Source: Zeugodacus cucurbitae (lineage: Eukaryota; Arthropoda; Insecta; Diptera; Tephritidae). Taken from it: 64,000 bases of DNA. How positions within the stretch are numbered: position 1 is the first letter of the stretch; every line of letters starts with the position of its first letter. The translations under genes were made by a program, and so were the position numbers. The stretch covers positions 70,499,501 to 70,563,500 of the forward strand of contig NC_071667.1 in assembly GCF_028554725.1 (NCBI RefSeq). Reading direction: 5' to 3'. Positions 24,501 to 37,510 of the stretch are shown here, piece after piece. The notes below the pieces were generated by a model. It was not told the DNA's origin. It worked only from the letters and a program-made list of their open reading frames with translations, and did not search any database.

Positions 24501-27500
24501 TTTAATACATTGAAGATTAGTACAATAGAAAATACAAATAAGTTGGTTCTTAGTGTTCTTTTAGAGAAAATTAATTACTGCAATTTAACTGAATAAAACT
24601 AAAGTGGATATTATCAGAAACAAAAAGGACCCGGCTTTGTTGTACAAATATTGTATTTTTGAAATGAAATTTCGATTTCAGTGTTTATTGAAATAAATAT
24701 ATTAATAATTTTAAAAATATATACTCTAATTTTCACTGCAATATTATTTATATAAATTTTTCTGTTTCTAAAATTTATTTTCCATTTCCACTGCATTAAT
24801 TTGTAAACACTTCGAACTCAAGGCGTTGGTTACGTATACGCCCCGGATCACACTATTTCCATCCACATTTATATGTGTCTGTCTCTACAATTAATATTTC
24901 CAGGACTATAATTAGAGTATTTTAAACAATAATAAAATTAAATGAAGCATGCAAACAAATTTAACCGTTCCCCACACACATATCCATCCGTAAATATTAC
25001 ATGTCAACGTGCGGGTATGTGGATATGCGCTCCGATGCACACACGTGTAAATAAAATATGCAAATGCAATTTAGCGCTATAAGGACGGGTTATAAATAGC
25101 ATAGCGGTTAGTAATCGCCAATTGTTACGACACTTGCTTCATGCATAAATACAGGGTGTTAATAAGGTCGATGTTGTTGCTAATATAAGGAAAGTTCTTA
25201 TAAACCTATAAATTGAAACATATATATAATTTAATTTTATATAATAATTTTATTTTATTTATTAATTTGTTGTATTTTTAATTTAATTCGATTTGTTTTG
25301 TTTTATATTTGTGTTTGTTAGACACTCAGCTACACTAAACCTATGTATTCTGTCCTCTCTGCCCTGGATAGTTGAAAATGTTGTACAGACATAATAAGTT
25401 TAGCGGAGTGCAATTACATTTAAATTGGTAACCATTCGAAACCACGCACAACACAGCCCTCATATTTAATATGTACATCTCATCCACATTTCACACACAT
25501 CCAGCACGCGAATTTAGATTTGCCTGCCTGTAGCAAGTACGTAAATGTGTATATATTGTTCAACGAAATTTAAATTTGCCAAATCGCGACCAGCTAACAT
25601 GCAACGGCATTAGTATTCAACCGCACGACCGTGTAACCTGCAGAATTAGAATTAATAACACACATCAGCACCGCCACCGCCACCAACAGCAATAGAATCA
25701 GAAGCAGGGCCAACGGTGGCAGTTGGCTCACAATTTAATGAACACACATATGCAATGGTCTCGCAAGTGTGTGTTTTTCGGTATATATCTCTAAATGTCA
25801 TTCATGTCGAGACTGTCGATATACCAACAAATTTACATATTTATTGCGGGCAATACAAAATAGATGTACTCGTGTATAGTGTACAAAAGCTGCAGGATTC
25901 CAAATATTTAATTATTTACATATATAGATACATCATGGTAATGCCTGAGATGTCATTTGATCGATATCTAACTATCCTGTTTTTTGATACCCCGGTTACC
26001 ACAATCTGACTATTCGGCGTGATGTATTAAATGTTCATAAGTAAAAATTTCAATTGATTTAATGCATAAATTCTTTTGTTATAACATTTCTATTTCCATA
26101 TTGAAGAGGTTCAGTGAAAGCAACAACAGTACTAAATTCAAATTGCATCATAAAAATACATATAGGAACTATCGTTTCATATAAGATGTCTCAAATCACA
26201 AATTACTGGAATTGTTGAACAAAATTTGCATTAAACTGTTTTGATGTACTCACAAGCAAATTCACATTCATAAGCACTATAATGGAGCTAACACTTTTCG
26301 TATTTGCGTATTTTCTAAATATTTCCCCAGCTGCAAACCTTTTACTAACCGTTACAAATCCCATGGCAAGTTGACTTGGTTTTCAACACAAATCTACATG
26401 AAATTGAAATTTTCACCCACATAAGACTACGCTACGAGAATGGCGAGCCAAGCTGATTTAGTTCTTAACATATAGTTGCTAGAATTATTATATGCCCTGT
26501 TGTACACAATATCAAAGTGCCATAAAATACGCTCAAGAAAATACATATGTACTTGCATTGCTAGAATTATTAAAATATTTCAGTTTGTAATCTTATTGAG
26601 AAAGTTATGGACCCTAAAGTCAAAGGTTAAGCGGTTTAATTAAAATGTATTTTGTAAAATATTTATTAGTGTATCTTTTCGTAAAAAGGAAATTCTTCAC
26701 TGGACAAAGATGTTTTGAACAACGTATAATAAATTGAATATTCAAGTGATAGCGGCACATATTTTCCTCAGCAATAATATTTATATTGAATGCGCCTGTT
26801 AGTTATGTTGACTCCATATGAAACATATAAGGTTTTAAGCAAAAAACTTACATAATATTTGCTCTGAGTGAGCACTTGCTTTATTTATTATTTTCAGCCC
26901 ACCGAATGAAGAATACTAATTTAACGCTCCATGCAGAGCAATAGGTTTAAGTTTGCCGATCTGTAGTAGGAAGAAGTTTACCGTTGCTGTTGCTGGTCAT
27001 AAATCTTTTTATTTTCAAAGAACTTGCACTACTCGAAGTTTTCTTTCCACCACTTTATTGCAATTATGCAAAGTAGGCTGAACAACGTGTAATGCTCTTT
27101 CGCTGTGAAACGCTCACGCACATAAATTCAAATTGAGGGTCCTTTTTTATTATACCACAACTTTTTTGATTCTCCACTTGGAAAGTTGGTTATTTATCAA
27201 TTCCCACGAATATTTATGTCAATATTTAAATAAAAAGAAAATATTTTTTCTGGCCATCCTAAAGGGTAAAAGCTTTGCATTAATGGTGCAAAGAGTGTAA
27301 ATACGTTTTACGCGTAATGTATTCTCATTGCGAATCAAAAGGATTTATTCTAGCATTTATCTCCACAAAAAATATTAAATGGGCATAATAAAGTGAGCAA
27401 ATCAATTATTTTATGAAAATTAAATTTATGCTTCTCAAATGATTAATGGCACACATTTAAAAATGATTAAAATCAAACATTTCCCTGGCATTATCAAAAC

Positions 27501-30500
27501 CGCAAATGCTTAAACATATTTGTAAATTAATCGCTGCACATACAGTTAACCTTTATCCAAGCAATTTATTATCACAAAATATTGCGGCATCCAGTGCTCC
27601 TTGGTGAAATCATATTGTTGCCATGCTCTCAAAATTAATGGTTAAAACTTTGCGCATTTGTGCAGATAGCAGCCAATGGATTATTGACAAAGTTTGCGAA
27701 AGATCTCAGCATAAAAGCCAACAAATAAACACATAGAAAGATTAGACCATACAGATTTAGGTGAAGGCACTTGCACAATCCAAAAGCCGAAATAAAACAA
27801 AATAAATTGTGAGTAAGAGTGAGAAGTGAAAGGAGAAACTATAAATTAATTTTATGATACTTAAATTGGCTGTGAAAATCTTGATAAGCGAGCACTTTTA
27901 TTAGAAAATTTACAAAATGTATAAATGCAAAGTTATGGGATTTTTCAAGCGATATAATTTTGCTTAAACTAACCACTTAAAGTAAATCATACAATCGAGC
28001 TTTTTGTTTCGAGCTCAGCAGTGCATTTTAGTTTCGCTCACGCGAATTTTGTTTACTAAACACTTATCTAGAAATACCAAGAAACACAAGTATTAAGTTT
28101 AATAATGCTTTTATTTGATTTGATTAATTGGTTCGCCCACAAAGCACTCCCAAAGACATTTTGTTTTCTTTTAATTTCAAGAATTTTTTAATTTGCAACA
28201 TTCCTTCTTCTTTTCTTTTGGCTAATGCACCTGAGAGAGTTCTTCATAAATTGAGATTCCAGTGACATTAAAATATGCAGTACCGTTAAATGCGTTGCGC
28301 TGCCCACCCAAAGCAAGACTTTGATGAAATTTCCAAAAGCAGTAAAAGATAATGAAATAACTGCGGAAACATCCCGACATTCACGGCTAGCTGATATTAA
28401 ACATTAATAAAGCATTAATTTGCATTCTGAAAAACAGACTTAATGAATAAAGTGCGGATGGAGAGAAGTAAATATATATTGATAACAAAAAAAAAAAATT
28501 GAAATCAGGCAGCAGGTTACCGATGTGTTAGAGTACGAAGAAATGAAGATAAATGAATGAAAGTGAGAGAGCAAAGGGAAACGGATATGATTGGATTTAT
28601 TATTCTATTTACTAATGCTAAAGGAGCTTTGGTGAGGTCTAATGTATAGGCATCTTCACACATTTTGCACTGTTAACTGCACACGAGTGTATTACGATTT
28701 TCATCAATATATTTTAGACTTAAAAATATGACAATTATTTGCTTGTGAGAATGGACTGTGATATTGCAGCAAAAGCAAACGAAACACTTTACTTTTTTAA
28801 AAACAAAATTTAATTTAATGCATAACATTCCTTCATGCAATGGTGAATCTCTTTCTCTCTCTTAAAGTTTTGGTTTATTTTCCATTCGAGTATTTTTTTA
28901 GGATTTCCAATGACAGGGCGTATACTTAACAATGTGAAAGTTTGAAGTTTGTAAGACGGGCCAGTTGCAGGCGTTGACTCGTTTTTTATGCTTTGAATGT
29001 ATTATTACGATATTTATTTATCATTTTACTTTTCGCAAAATTGTTACATTGTTTATTCTCTCCCCGAAAAATTTTTATTTGTTTAATTTTTTAATTAACA
29101 AAAATAATTGTTAGTTTATATTGATAAAAAATAAATTAATTTGCCTATAATCTTTCTTCGTAACTTTTAACAAAACTTTACTTTCTTTTTTATAGCATTG
29201 CAAGTTTTTTTAGTAATTTAATTAAATTCTTTCTTCTTCTATATTTATGCGTACTTTCTGTCTTCGCAAGCAACATTTTTGCTCTCTTAAAACAGTTTTT
29301 TTAGTCCAATTATTTTCAACTTGAATTTTGCTCTTTTCCTGAAACACACAAAATATCAAAACAATGCGGTTAGACATTCCCTTTGCGGCATTAAATTTTC
29401 AGATGTTCAACATCTCACTAAGTGCTGAGTGCGGGAAGCGGAAGCTTCAATTTTGTATCTTATTGGTTAACTTTCTTGTTTCGGACCAAATATTTTCAGA
29501 TATTTTCTGTTGTGATACATATTCTCTCGTATTAAATTCAAATCTTGTGCATTAGTGGTACTTACACTCAAGGGCATCAAAGATAAAACGAACCCAGAAA
29601 TTATACCTGCAGACTTGCAATATACAAAAGCGATATCACCTAATAATCTGTTGCACTCTTACTTGTTAAAGCCTTTTTTCTATATATTAACAAGCAATTT
29701 TGCAATCCGCTATAATTTATTTTTTTAATAATTCTCTAACCGCTATGAAGCCGTATGAATGCCAAATAGCTGCCAGCTGTGCGTCTGGTGCACTCTTTTC
29801 AAAATGTCAATTGCACTTGACAATTAAACACTAAAAAATAACATAAATAACAATTTTCCCGTTGCGCAGTTATTCCCGTATTGCTATCACTGTTGTTGAT
29901 TGTTGTTATTTTTGTTGTCGTACTTCTTGTTGTTGGTAGCCTGCTTTGTATGTCATTGACCAAAATGACCAAAATCTTACATCTGCGGTTATTTGCTGGT
30001 TTGTGTGTAAGAAGCTTAAAGTGTAGACATGTGTAAAGTCAGTGCATTAATGAGATTACTTCAGTGTTCATTTATTTTTCTTTCCTTTTTTTCCTTCTTT
30101 TCCGCTGAGCTCCATTGTCGTGTATCGAATAGCATCGTCTATCTGTCAAGAGGCAAGGTATTTATATTTGCGAAAAATTATCCCATGGATAAGTTAGTGG
30201 GTGAGTGGAAATGGAATTCAGCAAATGAATTTTTAAATGGATATTTAAGATGTCGAACAATTAAAAATTGAATTATGGATAGGGGAAATACACATATACT
30301 TTTGGTATAGATTTTTTGAAGGCGACTGTGTGTCAAACTTCTGATTAACCAGCTTATGAAATCTGAAATTATGACCACAGACAATGACTTGAAAATGGGT
30401 AAACTGCGCTTATGGTGGCTTTTCTCTTTACTCAGTGTATTCCCGCTTCAAGGGAGTACTAACTCAAAACACGCTATAAATATATACAACTTCCCGAAAT

Positions 30501-32119
30501 TATATAATTCAATTGAAGAATATAGGGTTTTATAGGATTTATTTGTGAAGAGATTATTTTCAATGGATTCAAATGCTAACAATGTAAGGCAATATATCAA
30601 CGAAAAACCGTTTCTCGTTACTGCGGTACTTCCACAATCACACAGAAAGAAAATAAGGATATAAAGAACAGTAAATCATTTTCGCTTTCGTGGGTTAGAA
30701 TTGCTGTCCTCAATTGAGTGTGCGATTTGCCTCTTTTATGTACTCCTATGATTGTATAAATATATGTACATACATAAAATACTTTTACATGTAGATTATG
30801 TATAGAATCAGCTATGATAAAGTTGAAGTGGATGGACAATTGAATGGAACATTGTCATTATTAGACACGTTGTTCAACACTTTACTTAGTCTCAATACTA
30901 ATAAGAATGCTTTTGGGTTGTGAGACATATGTATTATATACCAGTAGGCACGTATTCGATTATAGCAAATTCAGTTCGGTACTGTAAGCGTTATTGGAAT
31001 CATACACATTTGCAACATCGGCAAGTGAAGGTCATTTACTCAACTGCTCATTCAGAAAAATCGCCAAGCAATCTTTGTTGTAATTTATATGTACATGTAA
31101 AGCATTTATGGAACTTTTTAGACTGGTATAAAGCGTGCATATATATTATATACACTAATAAATTAAATTCTGATAGTGGTAAGCCGAAAATGTTTCTTCT
31201 CTTTTCTACTTGAATTTTACCCAAAATCACTTTTAAATTTAATAAGTGATTTCCGAATTGTTGGTTCCAAGTACAATTCTACACGCGCACCAACTAAGTC
31301 AGCTACATCTAATCTTAATCAAGTATTTAAATAATCCTATTGTCATAACGACTTGGCCTCTCGTGCATTAAATTTACAGCTCGTAATGAGCGAAGTTAAT
31401 TTCTCCCTTTCACGTGTATCAAAGGGAAATCCAAAAATTTCGTCATATTGCAATTTAACAATAGGAATATTGCATCCGAATTTCTTAATTAGCTATAATT
31501 TATTGATATTCGTCAGTCACCGGAAACTAGTCAACCAATTGATACAATTTGCTTGAGAACAGAGCAATTTCTTAATTGAAATTATACAAAGACTAACTTT
31601 GAAAATATCCCTAGGAAGCTCAGTGTCTAACGGTTAGAATAATTAATTTGCTAATTTGAATAAAATTGTTCAACCGAGAGGGAGAATTCGACCGAACTGT
31701 ACTTCCCTGTTGAGTAGATTTCTCATCTTTTTGCTTAAAATATTACGTATATAGTAAAATTCTCTTTGGGTTTCAATATATCAATAGCGCACTCGCAGTG
31801 TTGGCTTAGAAAGTTTATAATTTATTACAAGCACGCTTATTGACAGTGTCATCTGCATTTGTTTTTACCTTTTTCTAGCTTACGAACTCGGTAATTTAAT
31901 TTAAATGTAAAGACAGTGGGTGGTTGAATATGATGAAAGTTCTCTGGAAAATTCTTTAAAAACGTACACGTGGCACGCATCGAGCAAATTTATTCAATCG
32001 TATATGTATATGATCTCGTTTCTCTTACTTTGGTATGTAGCTATAAATATATCAGTAGCCGATGATATATGAAAATATCGCATGCGAGAAAATGTCCAAC
32101 CTGAGATAAGTCAATGAAA

Positions 32120-32400
32120 ATGAAAATATCTGAAACAAATGTGCCATTGATTTGCTTGATGCAGCAACATGTGTATGTATGTATGTCTGATAATGTTTCT
32201 ATATATGGTACATATTATCCACATATTTATAAATGCAATCAGTATTGACAAATGTGGTTAATTGTGTGGAATGTAGTGAATTTCTTAAAAGGCAAAAGCA
32301 ACTTGAGTCATTTAGCAGTGACTGTTTATTTATTTTACGTTTTGTTATTGTTGTGAATAACTTATAAAATTTATGACTTTGTTTATTGTTACTACAACGT
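32120..32400. other. Junction zone between arm C and inverted arm B
   Basis: Alignment with 1-1,580 (arm C side) fades at about 32,120. Alignment of the inverted arm B with arm A starts at about 32,400-32,650. The breakpoint that placed a truncated direct unit next to an inverted one must lie here. The sequence is ordinary AT-rich DNA with a short GTAT-type repeat at 32,170-32,186. Confidence 0.5.
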
Positions 32401-34524
32401 AAATAGCAACAGCGATTACTAACAGTAAATTTTATTTCTTACATTAAATTCAATAGTCAGTTACTGAAGTTACAGTTATAGTGTTGTTGTGATAAATTTT
32501 TGAGTGCTTTAAGTAGCTGAAGATCAACGAATTCTGTGACTAACACCATAAAGTGCATTAGAAATTTAAGACGTCTGTCTGACATTTGACATTTCTCATG
32601 TGACGTCGATGGTGGGCTAACGCTTTAATCAAGTTGCAAGGTAGCTGAAATTTACGATGTCCACCAGTTGTTGTTTCGCGCTTTGACCTTTTTCCATTGT
32701 GAACAATGACATTACCGTTTCAGGGGTCAATATTATCAGCGGCAACAACGTAACTATCAATAAATATTCTCCTGGAACTCAATTTACTTGGAACATTACA
32801 TAACAACAGAAAAGCGTATTTACATGCCGCCATAACAAGATGAAATTTAATCAGAAAATATATTAAGAATATTTGGCAATTTGTGGCACTCATTTAGAAA
32901 TTAGTCAATGCTCTTGTTCACAGCCTGTCATTAAAAAACTAATCTCCTCAAATCAATCAATATCAATATGTGTAAAACTGAATGTGACTCAACTTATTTA
33001 TTTCTACTACCATGAAAAAATAAAAAATAAATATAAATTCGGCAAAAGCAATCAGTAAGTTTTTCACAATTTATTTTGTAATTTCCGCCACAGTGGTCAA
33101 AAGCATTATTTTGACATGCATATAATTACTTTACAGTTACCTTAAATGTTACAGTTACCTTACTGCTCATGGCACAAAAAGACATCTCAAACAGCGCGGG
33201 AAACATTAAGTGAAGATGAAAAATCAATCTACGGAAATTTACAGATTTTGAATAGAAAGTAACAAAAAAAGCAAGTACAACAAAATCGCCACGTTTTAGC
33301 ATGATTTATAAATTATGGCTTTTAAGGATAAATATGCTTCCGCTTTCACTTTTCTACAAATGAATACTTAGGCTGAAATTTAAGTGCACCGACACGTACG
33401 ATACTTTTGGCCTAAAATAGAAGATTAATGGAAGAGTAACGGCACGTGGCATGGCAAGCATGAACTCAGAGAAGCGTAACGTTAAAAGGCGTATCAGATT
33501 TACGCATTTAGGCACTAAAGCTCAAATTGAATTCAATGAAGGCAGATATATTTATAAATATTTATTAAGGGTGGCCTTCTTTAATTAAAATTCTTAATTT
33601 ATGCATTGATAACATATTATCTTCTTGAATATTTAGCACAGAATAATAATTATTATTTAAATAATTATATTATAATTATTTTATTATTTAAATAATTTAA
33701 ATTAAGATATCTGATTAATGAAACACATTGTAGTTTTTATCAAATTGTGGATTTTATAAGTAGGTAAGTAATTTAACCTCCTTATAGGTCATTTAGTAAT
33801 AAATGAAAATTTGTCATCATTTTAAAAGAAAATATATGCGTTTTTTATATTAAATTGATTTAATTAATAATTCAGCTCGATTATCAAATATTTAAAAAGG
33901 CCCAAATTTAATTTTGGACTGTTTTTTATGGCAAGTCCTAAAGTAATTTTTTTAATTGTGATCCATACAATCAGTGTTAAAAATCCGACGTGGAATGCTT
34001 GCCTCATAAACACTTGACTGCTTTACTTTCGCTAAGAATTGTGTCAGCAGCATCGCAAAATACTTGCTGATAGGCTATATGTAAAAATATGTAGAAACCC
34101 TTCGCGCACCATTAGGCGGATTGGCTATAACGCTATTGTGGTATCAGCCATGATGTAGTGAAACGCATAAATTTCTCAAAGTTATTTCAGAGTAAAAGAT
34201 AATATGATGGAAGGAATGGAAGGAAACCTTACCAGAGGGCCATTTGGCAGATATTGCAAGCAGCGAGCGTCCTTCATTCAAGGCAAATGTTGATAAACGC
34301 TGAGTGGATTTGAGGAAACATTATTCCCACATCGTAGTTTCTTAGGTCGCGTTGATAACCCAACAACATACGCATACACCCAAGGGATAACCATATTCGA
34401 TAAGGAAGCGAACAAAGAAGCAAGGACAAAAGAATGTAAGCAAAACAGAAAAAAGGAAAAAGTAATTCAAACAGCTGCTATCAAACAGAACGCAGCTGAG
34501 CACTTTCTCGACATTTCTTGCTTT

Positions 34525-34538
34525 GAGAGAGTTCTCTC
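34525..34538. promoter_or_regulatory. GAGAGAG/CTCTC palindromic element upstream of putative promoter
   Basis: GAGAGAGTTCTCTC is a GA-rich inverted repeat about 115 bp upstream of the putative arm B start site. GAGAG is the known GAGA-factor recognition core in flies. The similarity is seen directly; function is inferred. Confidence 0.3.
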
Positions 34539-34630
34539 GCTTATTCCTACCAGCTTTTCACTTTTTGATGAAGCGCAGAATTCTTACAAGAGAGCGCCTA
34601 TTCTCAATTTTTACGCTGTCGCCAAAATAG

Positions 34631-34656
34631 TATGGCAACGCTGTGCGCGCTCAGTT
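34631..34656 (+). promoter_or_regulatory. Putative core promoter of arm B receptor gene
   Basis: TATGGCAACGCTG (34,631-34,643) is followed 8 bp later by the initiator TCAGTT (34,651-34,656, +1 near 34,653). The same pair with the same spacing occurs in arm A on the minus strand. The upstream element contains TGGCAACG, a full match to the YGGCARCG core of a described Drosophila core-promoter motif. No TATA box is seen 30 bp upstream. Conservation of the arrangement between diverged copies is the main argument. Confidence 0.5.
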
Positions 34657-35165
34657 AAACTTAATTGTAAATAAAAACAATGGCAATCACAACAAAAACA
34701 AGCACTGTCTTTCTACAAAAACTTCTCTGTTTATGTTTTTTGACGCTGCGGAAACTGTTTGTTAGCTGCTGTCGCATTGCGCTCTTTTCAACTCAACTCA
34801 ACCTGCAACTCAACTTCGACGTCGCCGTTCAACCCCACGCTGTCACAGCAAACGGCCTACAGCGGCGGAGGCAGTGAGAGAAGCAGTGACAGCAGCAGCA
34901 ACAGTGGCAGCGACAGCGGATTGATTGAAAGCAATCGCCAGCCATTTGGTTTGTTTGCTTTCAGTCTAATTCTGCTGCCGGTCGTGGGCAGAACATTTGA
35001 TCGGCAATATTGCTTCGATGTTGCAAATACAGAAATGCTTAAAGAAGAAGAAGCAGAGGACTTCAACTTGAACTGCTCTGTCGGACGTTACTCATTCGAC
35101 GCGTCGCACGACAATCTCAAAGTGTCCGCTTTCGGCGCTGCTCCCTAGTTGCGGATTGTGCGTTA
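34651..35165 (+). other. Putative first (5' UTR) exon, arm B receptor gene
   Basis: This GC-richer block has CAG/AGC triplet-rich sequence at 34,860-34,920 and strong identity to arm A (11,210-11,668, minus). Plus-strand frames of 65 codons (34,680) and 129 codons (34,759) exist. Their reading frames are not kept in arm A, and differences in the best block are mostly amino-acid changing, so I do not call a protein. By orientation and by the promoter motifs at its start, I infer a non-coding first exon for the receptor whose coding exons begin near 55,109, implying an intron of about 20 kb. A splice donor was not recognised. Confidence 0.45.
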
Positions 35166-35207
35166 ATATTTGAATTTAATATCAATCAATGAAATATGTC
35201 GATTGTA

Positions 35208-35242
35208 CGAGGGCTGCTATATATATTTCTGGCCAGGCCTCG
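35208..35242 (+). mobile_element. 35-bp mariner remnant (one TIR plus a few bases)
   Basis: Positions 35,208-35,234 are identical to the 27-bp left terminal inverted repeat of the mariner at 49,256. They are followed only by AGGCCTCG, whose last bases equal the outer end of the right repeat. TA dinucleotides flank both sides (35,206-35,207 and 35,243-35,244). In arm A the matching site (about 11,180-11,205) reads through without this block. It is an extreme deletion derivative or excision scar of the same family. Confidence 0.8.
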
Positions 35243-37003
35243 TATAATGTTCGTGTTAATTCAATACGATCAACAAATGGCCAATCGAATTCTGATTATG
35301 CGGAATTATGTAAATTACTTGAAATTAAATATTTTCGCCTTGTTGGGCTTGAATTCAAAATAAAAGTGCTAAAGAAACAGGTCACTTGTAAAGCCGAATG
35401 AAATAAAAAATATATTAAAAAAAAAACAATTTTGTACTGAAAAGTCTTTGTTGAAATCAAATGTAAATACTAACATAATAATTTATTTAATTAATAATTT
35501 ATTAAATGTATAAGTTTTTCGAAACCGTTCTTTCACCATTGGCGGACTGTCCTATGAGAGCATTAACAGAATACAATAAAATATGCCAGCTATTGTCGCT
35601 ATTGGACACTTAATCCAATGTCAGATTGCGAACTAAAAATAATTGACAATAAAATATCAGAACAAATAACAAGAGACAATATCAAACGCAATAAAGTGGA
35701 GGCACGAGCCACAGTGTTGTCTGTAATGGTGGTCATAACAAAAGGCTGAAAAGTAAGAAGAAAAGAGAAAAGTTTCATAGAAAAGTTGTGTGAAAGCGAA
35801 GGCCAAATTACACTAGTTTGCTTATACGATAGATATATTTTAAAAGTTCTTGCCCTCAATTTCGCTCTTGTTTGCTGAATTGCATGATTAAAAAGTATTT
35901 CGACTCCGTCTCGCTTTCACGCCTGATTGAGTCGGCCGTTACCGCCAGTAAGGAATACAAATTATCATAAATATTGAGGAGTGCCTACAAGTAAATATTT
36001 TGCGCTTGGGGATACTTGATAAATTATAATTATAATAATTATTATAATTATTAGTAACGAAGAATAAACAAAATCACTAAAAAATGAAGAGACAAACAGT
36101 TAGGATATTAATGAATGACGATTGAAAAGGAGATGTAATGAAATTTAAAATTAGCGATATTTTAAAAATAAAGATGGATTAAATTGCTTAAAATATTTGC
36201 TGAGAAACAACATATTAGAAAACGAAAAAAGTCCAACTGTACCGGAAGTACTTGAGTATGCTATTTTTCTCCTGCGACTTAAATTTTATTATTAGCATTA
36301 TTTTGTCTTCACATCGTCATAAGCATATTCACTTGCCTGTTTAACTGTTGGTTTGTTTGTGTGACCACTGCTCAACTACCAGCTTTGTGTATTAGGCACT
36401 TGATGATCTCAATCCAATAAGAGTCAATGGACGATAATTTTATATTTGTAAGTCTCCAGCGTAGCCTAGTAGATAGTTAACTAGTAGAAATGTACCTAAT
36501 TAAGTGTGCCTGCAAGTGTTCGTGGCTTTTTCATGCATTTACCGTAGTCATTAGCACTGATTTTGCTTTCGCTAGACATTGGTAGCAGATGGAGTCAATT
36601 TATTTAGTAATTTTTGTCTATTGAAATTTCGAAGATAAAGGCAGAGTTCGTTAAAACGCAGAACGAAGAGAATTTTAACAAATTTGTTCACTTGCTAAAT
36701 TTCTAACTTATTTACAAGTTTTAAATTTTATATTTACTTTGACAAGTAAATGTTAGTGCTGTCATCTGTGAAGTTACACATACGCAGTGACACCAACTAA
36801 GAGGGCAGTGGTTTGTTCTCGGTTCGTTTTTTTTTAATGAAGAAACGATTTTCAAGGATCAAAGTCATCATATGAAAGTTATATAATAAATAGCTCTGTG
36901 GTGTTACCGACTTTGTAAAATATTCCTATCAATTCCATTAGAAAGTGTAAATAAAGTGGCTTATATTTATATATATGTAATATATAGTGGCTTATATGAT
37001 ATA

Positions 37004-37477
37004 GTCCTCTCTCGACGAACCAAAATCAAGCTCTACAAGTCGCTTATCATTCCCGTCCTGCTTTACGGTGCAGAAGCTTGGACGATGTCAACATCAGATG
37101 AGACGACACTAGGAGTTTTCGAGAGGAAAATTTTGCGCAAGATTTATGGTCCTCAGAACATTGGCAACGGCGAATACCGCAGACGATGGAACGATGAGCT
37201 GTACGAGTTATACGACGACATTGACATAGTTCAGCGAATAAAAAGACAGCGGCTACGCTGGCTAGGTCATGTTGTCCGAATGGACGAAAACACTCCAGCC
37301 CTGAAAGTGTTCGATGCAGTACCCGCCGGAGGAAGCCGAGGAAGGGGAAGGCCTCCACTCCGTTGGAGGGACCAGGTGGAGAGCGACCTGGTTACACTTG
37401 GGATCTCCAACTGGCGCCGAACTGCGAAGGAGAGAGACAGGTGGCGCACTATCGTCGATTCGGCTATAACCGGCTAA
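37004..37477 (+). pseudogene. Reverse transcriptase C-terminal fragment, copy B
   Basis: The frame of 157 codons plus a stop begins with VLSRRTK at the truncation point and is identical in translation to the end of the frame at 8,339-9,136. It includes the LLYGAEAWTM, KILRKIYGP and RWLGHVVRM stretches. The YADD catalytic motif is not included. An upstream ATG at 36,956 lies in flanking DNA and opens the frame by chance. It has no function of its own. Confidence 0.88.
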
Positions 37478-37510
37478 ACGGTTGCAACGCCAATCACATA
37501 CATACATACA
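37004..37510 (+). mobile_element. 5'-truncated non-LTR retrotransposon (LINE), copy B
   Basis: A target-site duplication TATATGATATA flanks the element (36,993-37,003 and 37,511-37,521). The element runs from a point within the reverse transcriptase C-terminus to a tail of CATA repeats just before the right duplication. It appears identical to the corresponding part of copy A (8,315-8,815 reversed) along its whole length, in contrast to the heavy divergence of the arms around them. Arm A lacks it at the equivalent place. Confidence 0.92.

Larger units (their letters stand above)
17300..32120 (+). repeat. Segmental duplication arm C (inverted partner of 56,850-40,800)
   Basis: The plus strand matches the reverse complement of arm B in order. 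Pairs: 17,520-17,600 with 56,730-56,800; 18,221-18,560 with 55,250-55,480; 18,840-19,000 with 54,690-54,930; 19,960-20,000 with 53,680-53,705; 20,095-20,130 with 53,415-53,460; 20,330-20,400 with 53,150-53,225; 23,340-23,470 with 52,330-52,420; 23,600-23,700 with 52,085-52,180; 24,090-24,290 with 51,400-51,640; 28,390-28,440 with 47,360-47,410; 29,750-29,830 with 43,930-44,000; 30,355-30,420 with 42,900-42,970; 30,600-30,745 with 42,120-42,270; 31,590-31,900 with 41,000-41,330. From 30,674 to 32,120 it is also a direct repeat of 1-1,580. Between the anchors I see only diverged non-coding DNA; 24.3-28.3 kb was not aligned in detail. Confidence 0.87.

Noticed and set aside
25660..25700. CACCGC/CACCAA triplet run as a coding or regulatory repeat
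   Set aside because: Very short, and no open frame of interest includes it.
34759..35148. 129-codon frame with Ser/Gly-rich start and a hydrophobic stretch as a secreted or membrane protein
   Set aside because: The arm A copy does not keep the frame, and differences in the best block are mostly non-synonymous. Better explained as first-exon UTR.
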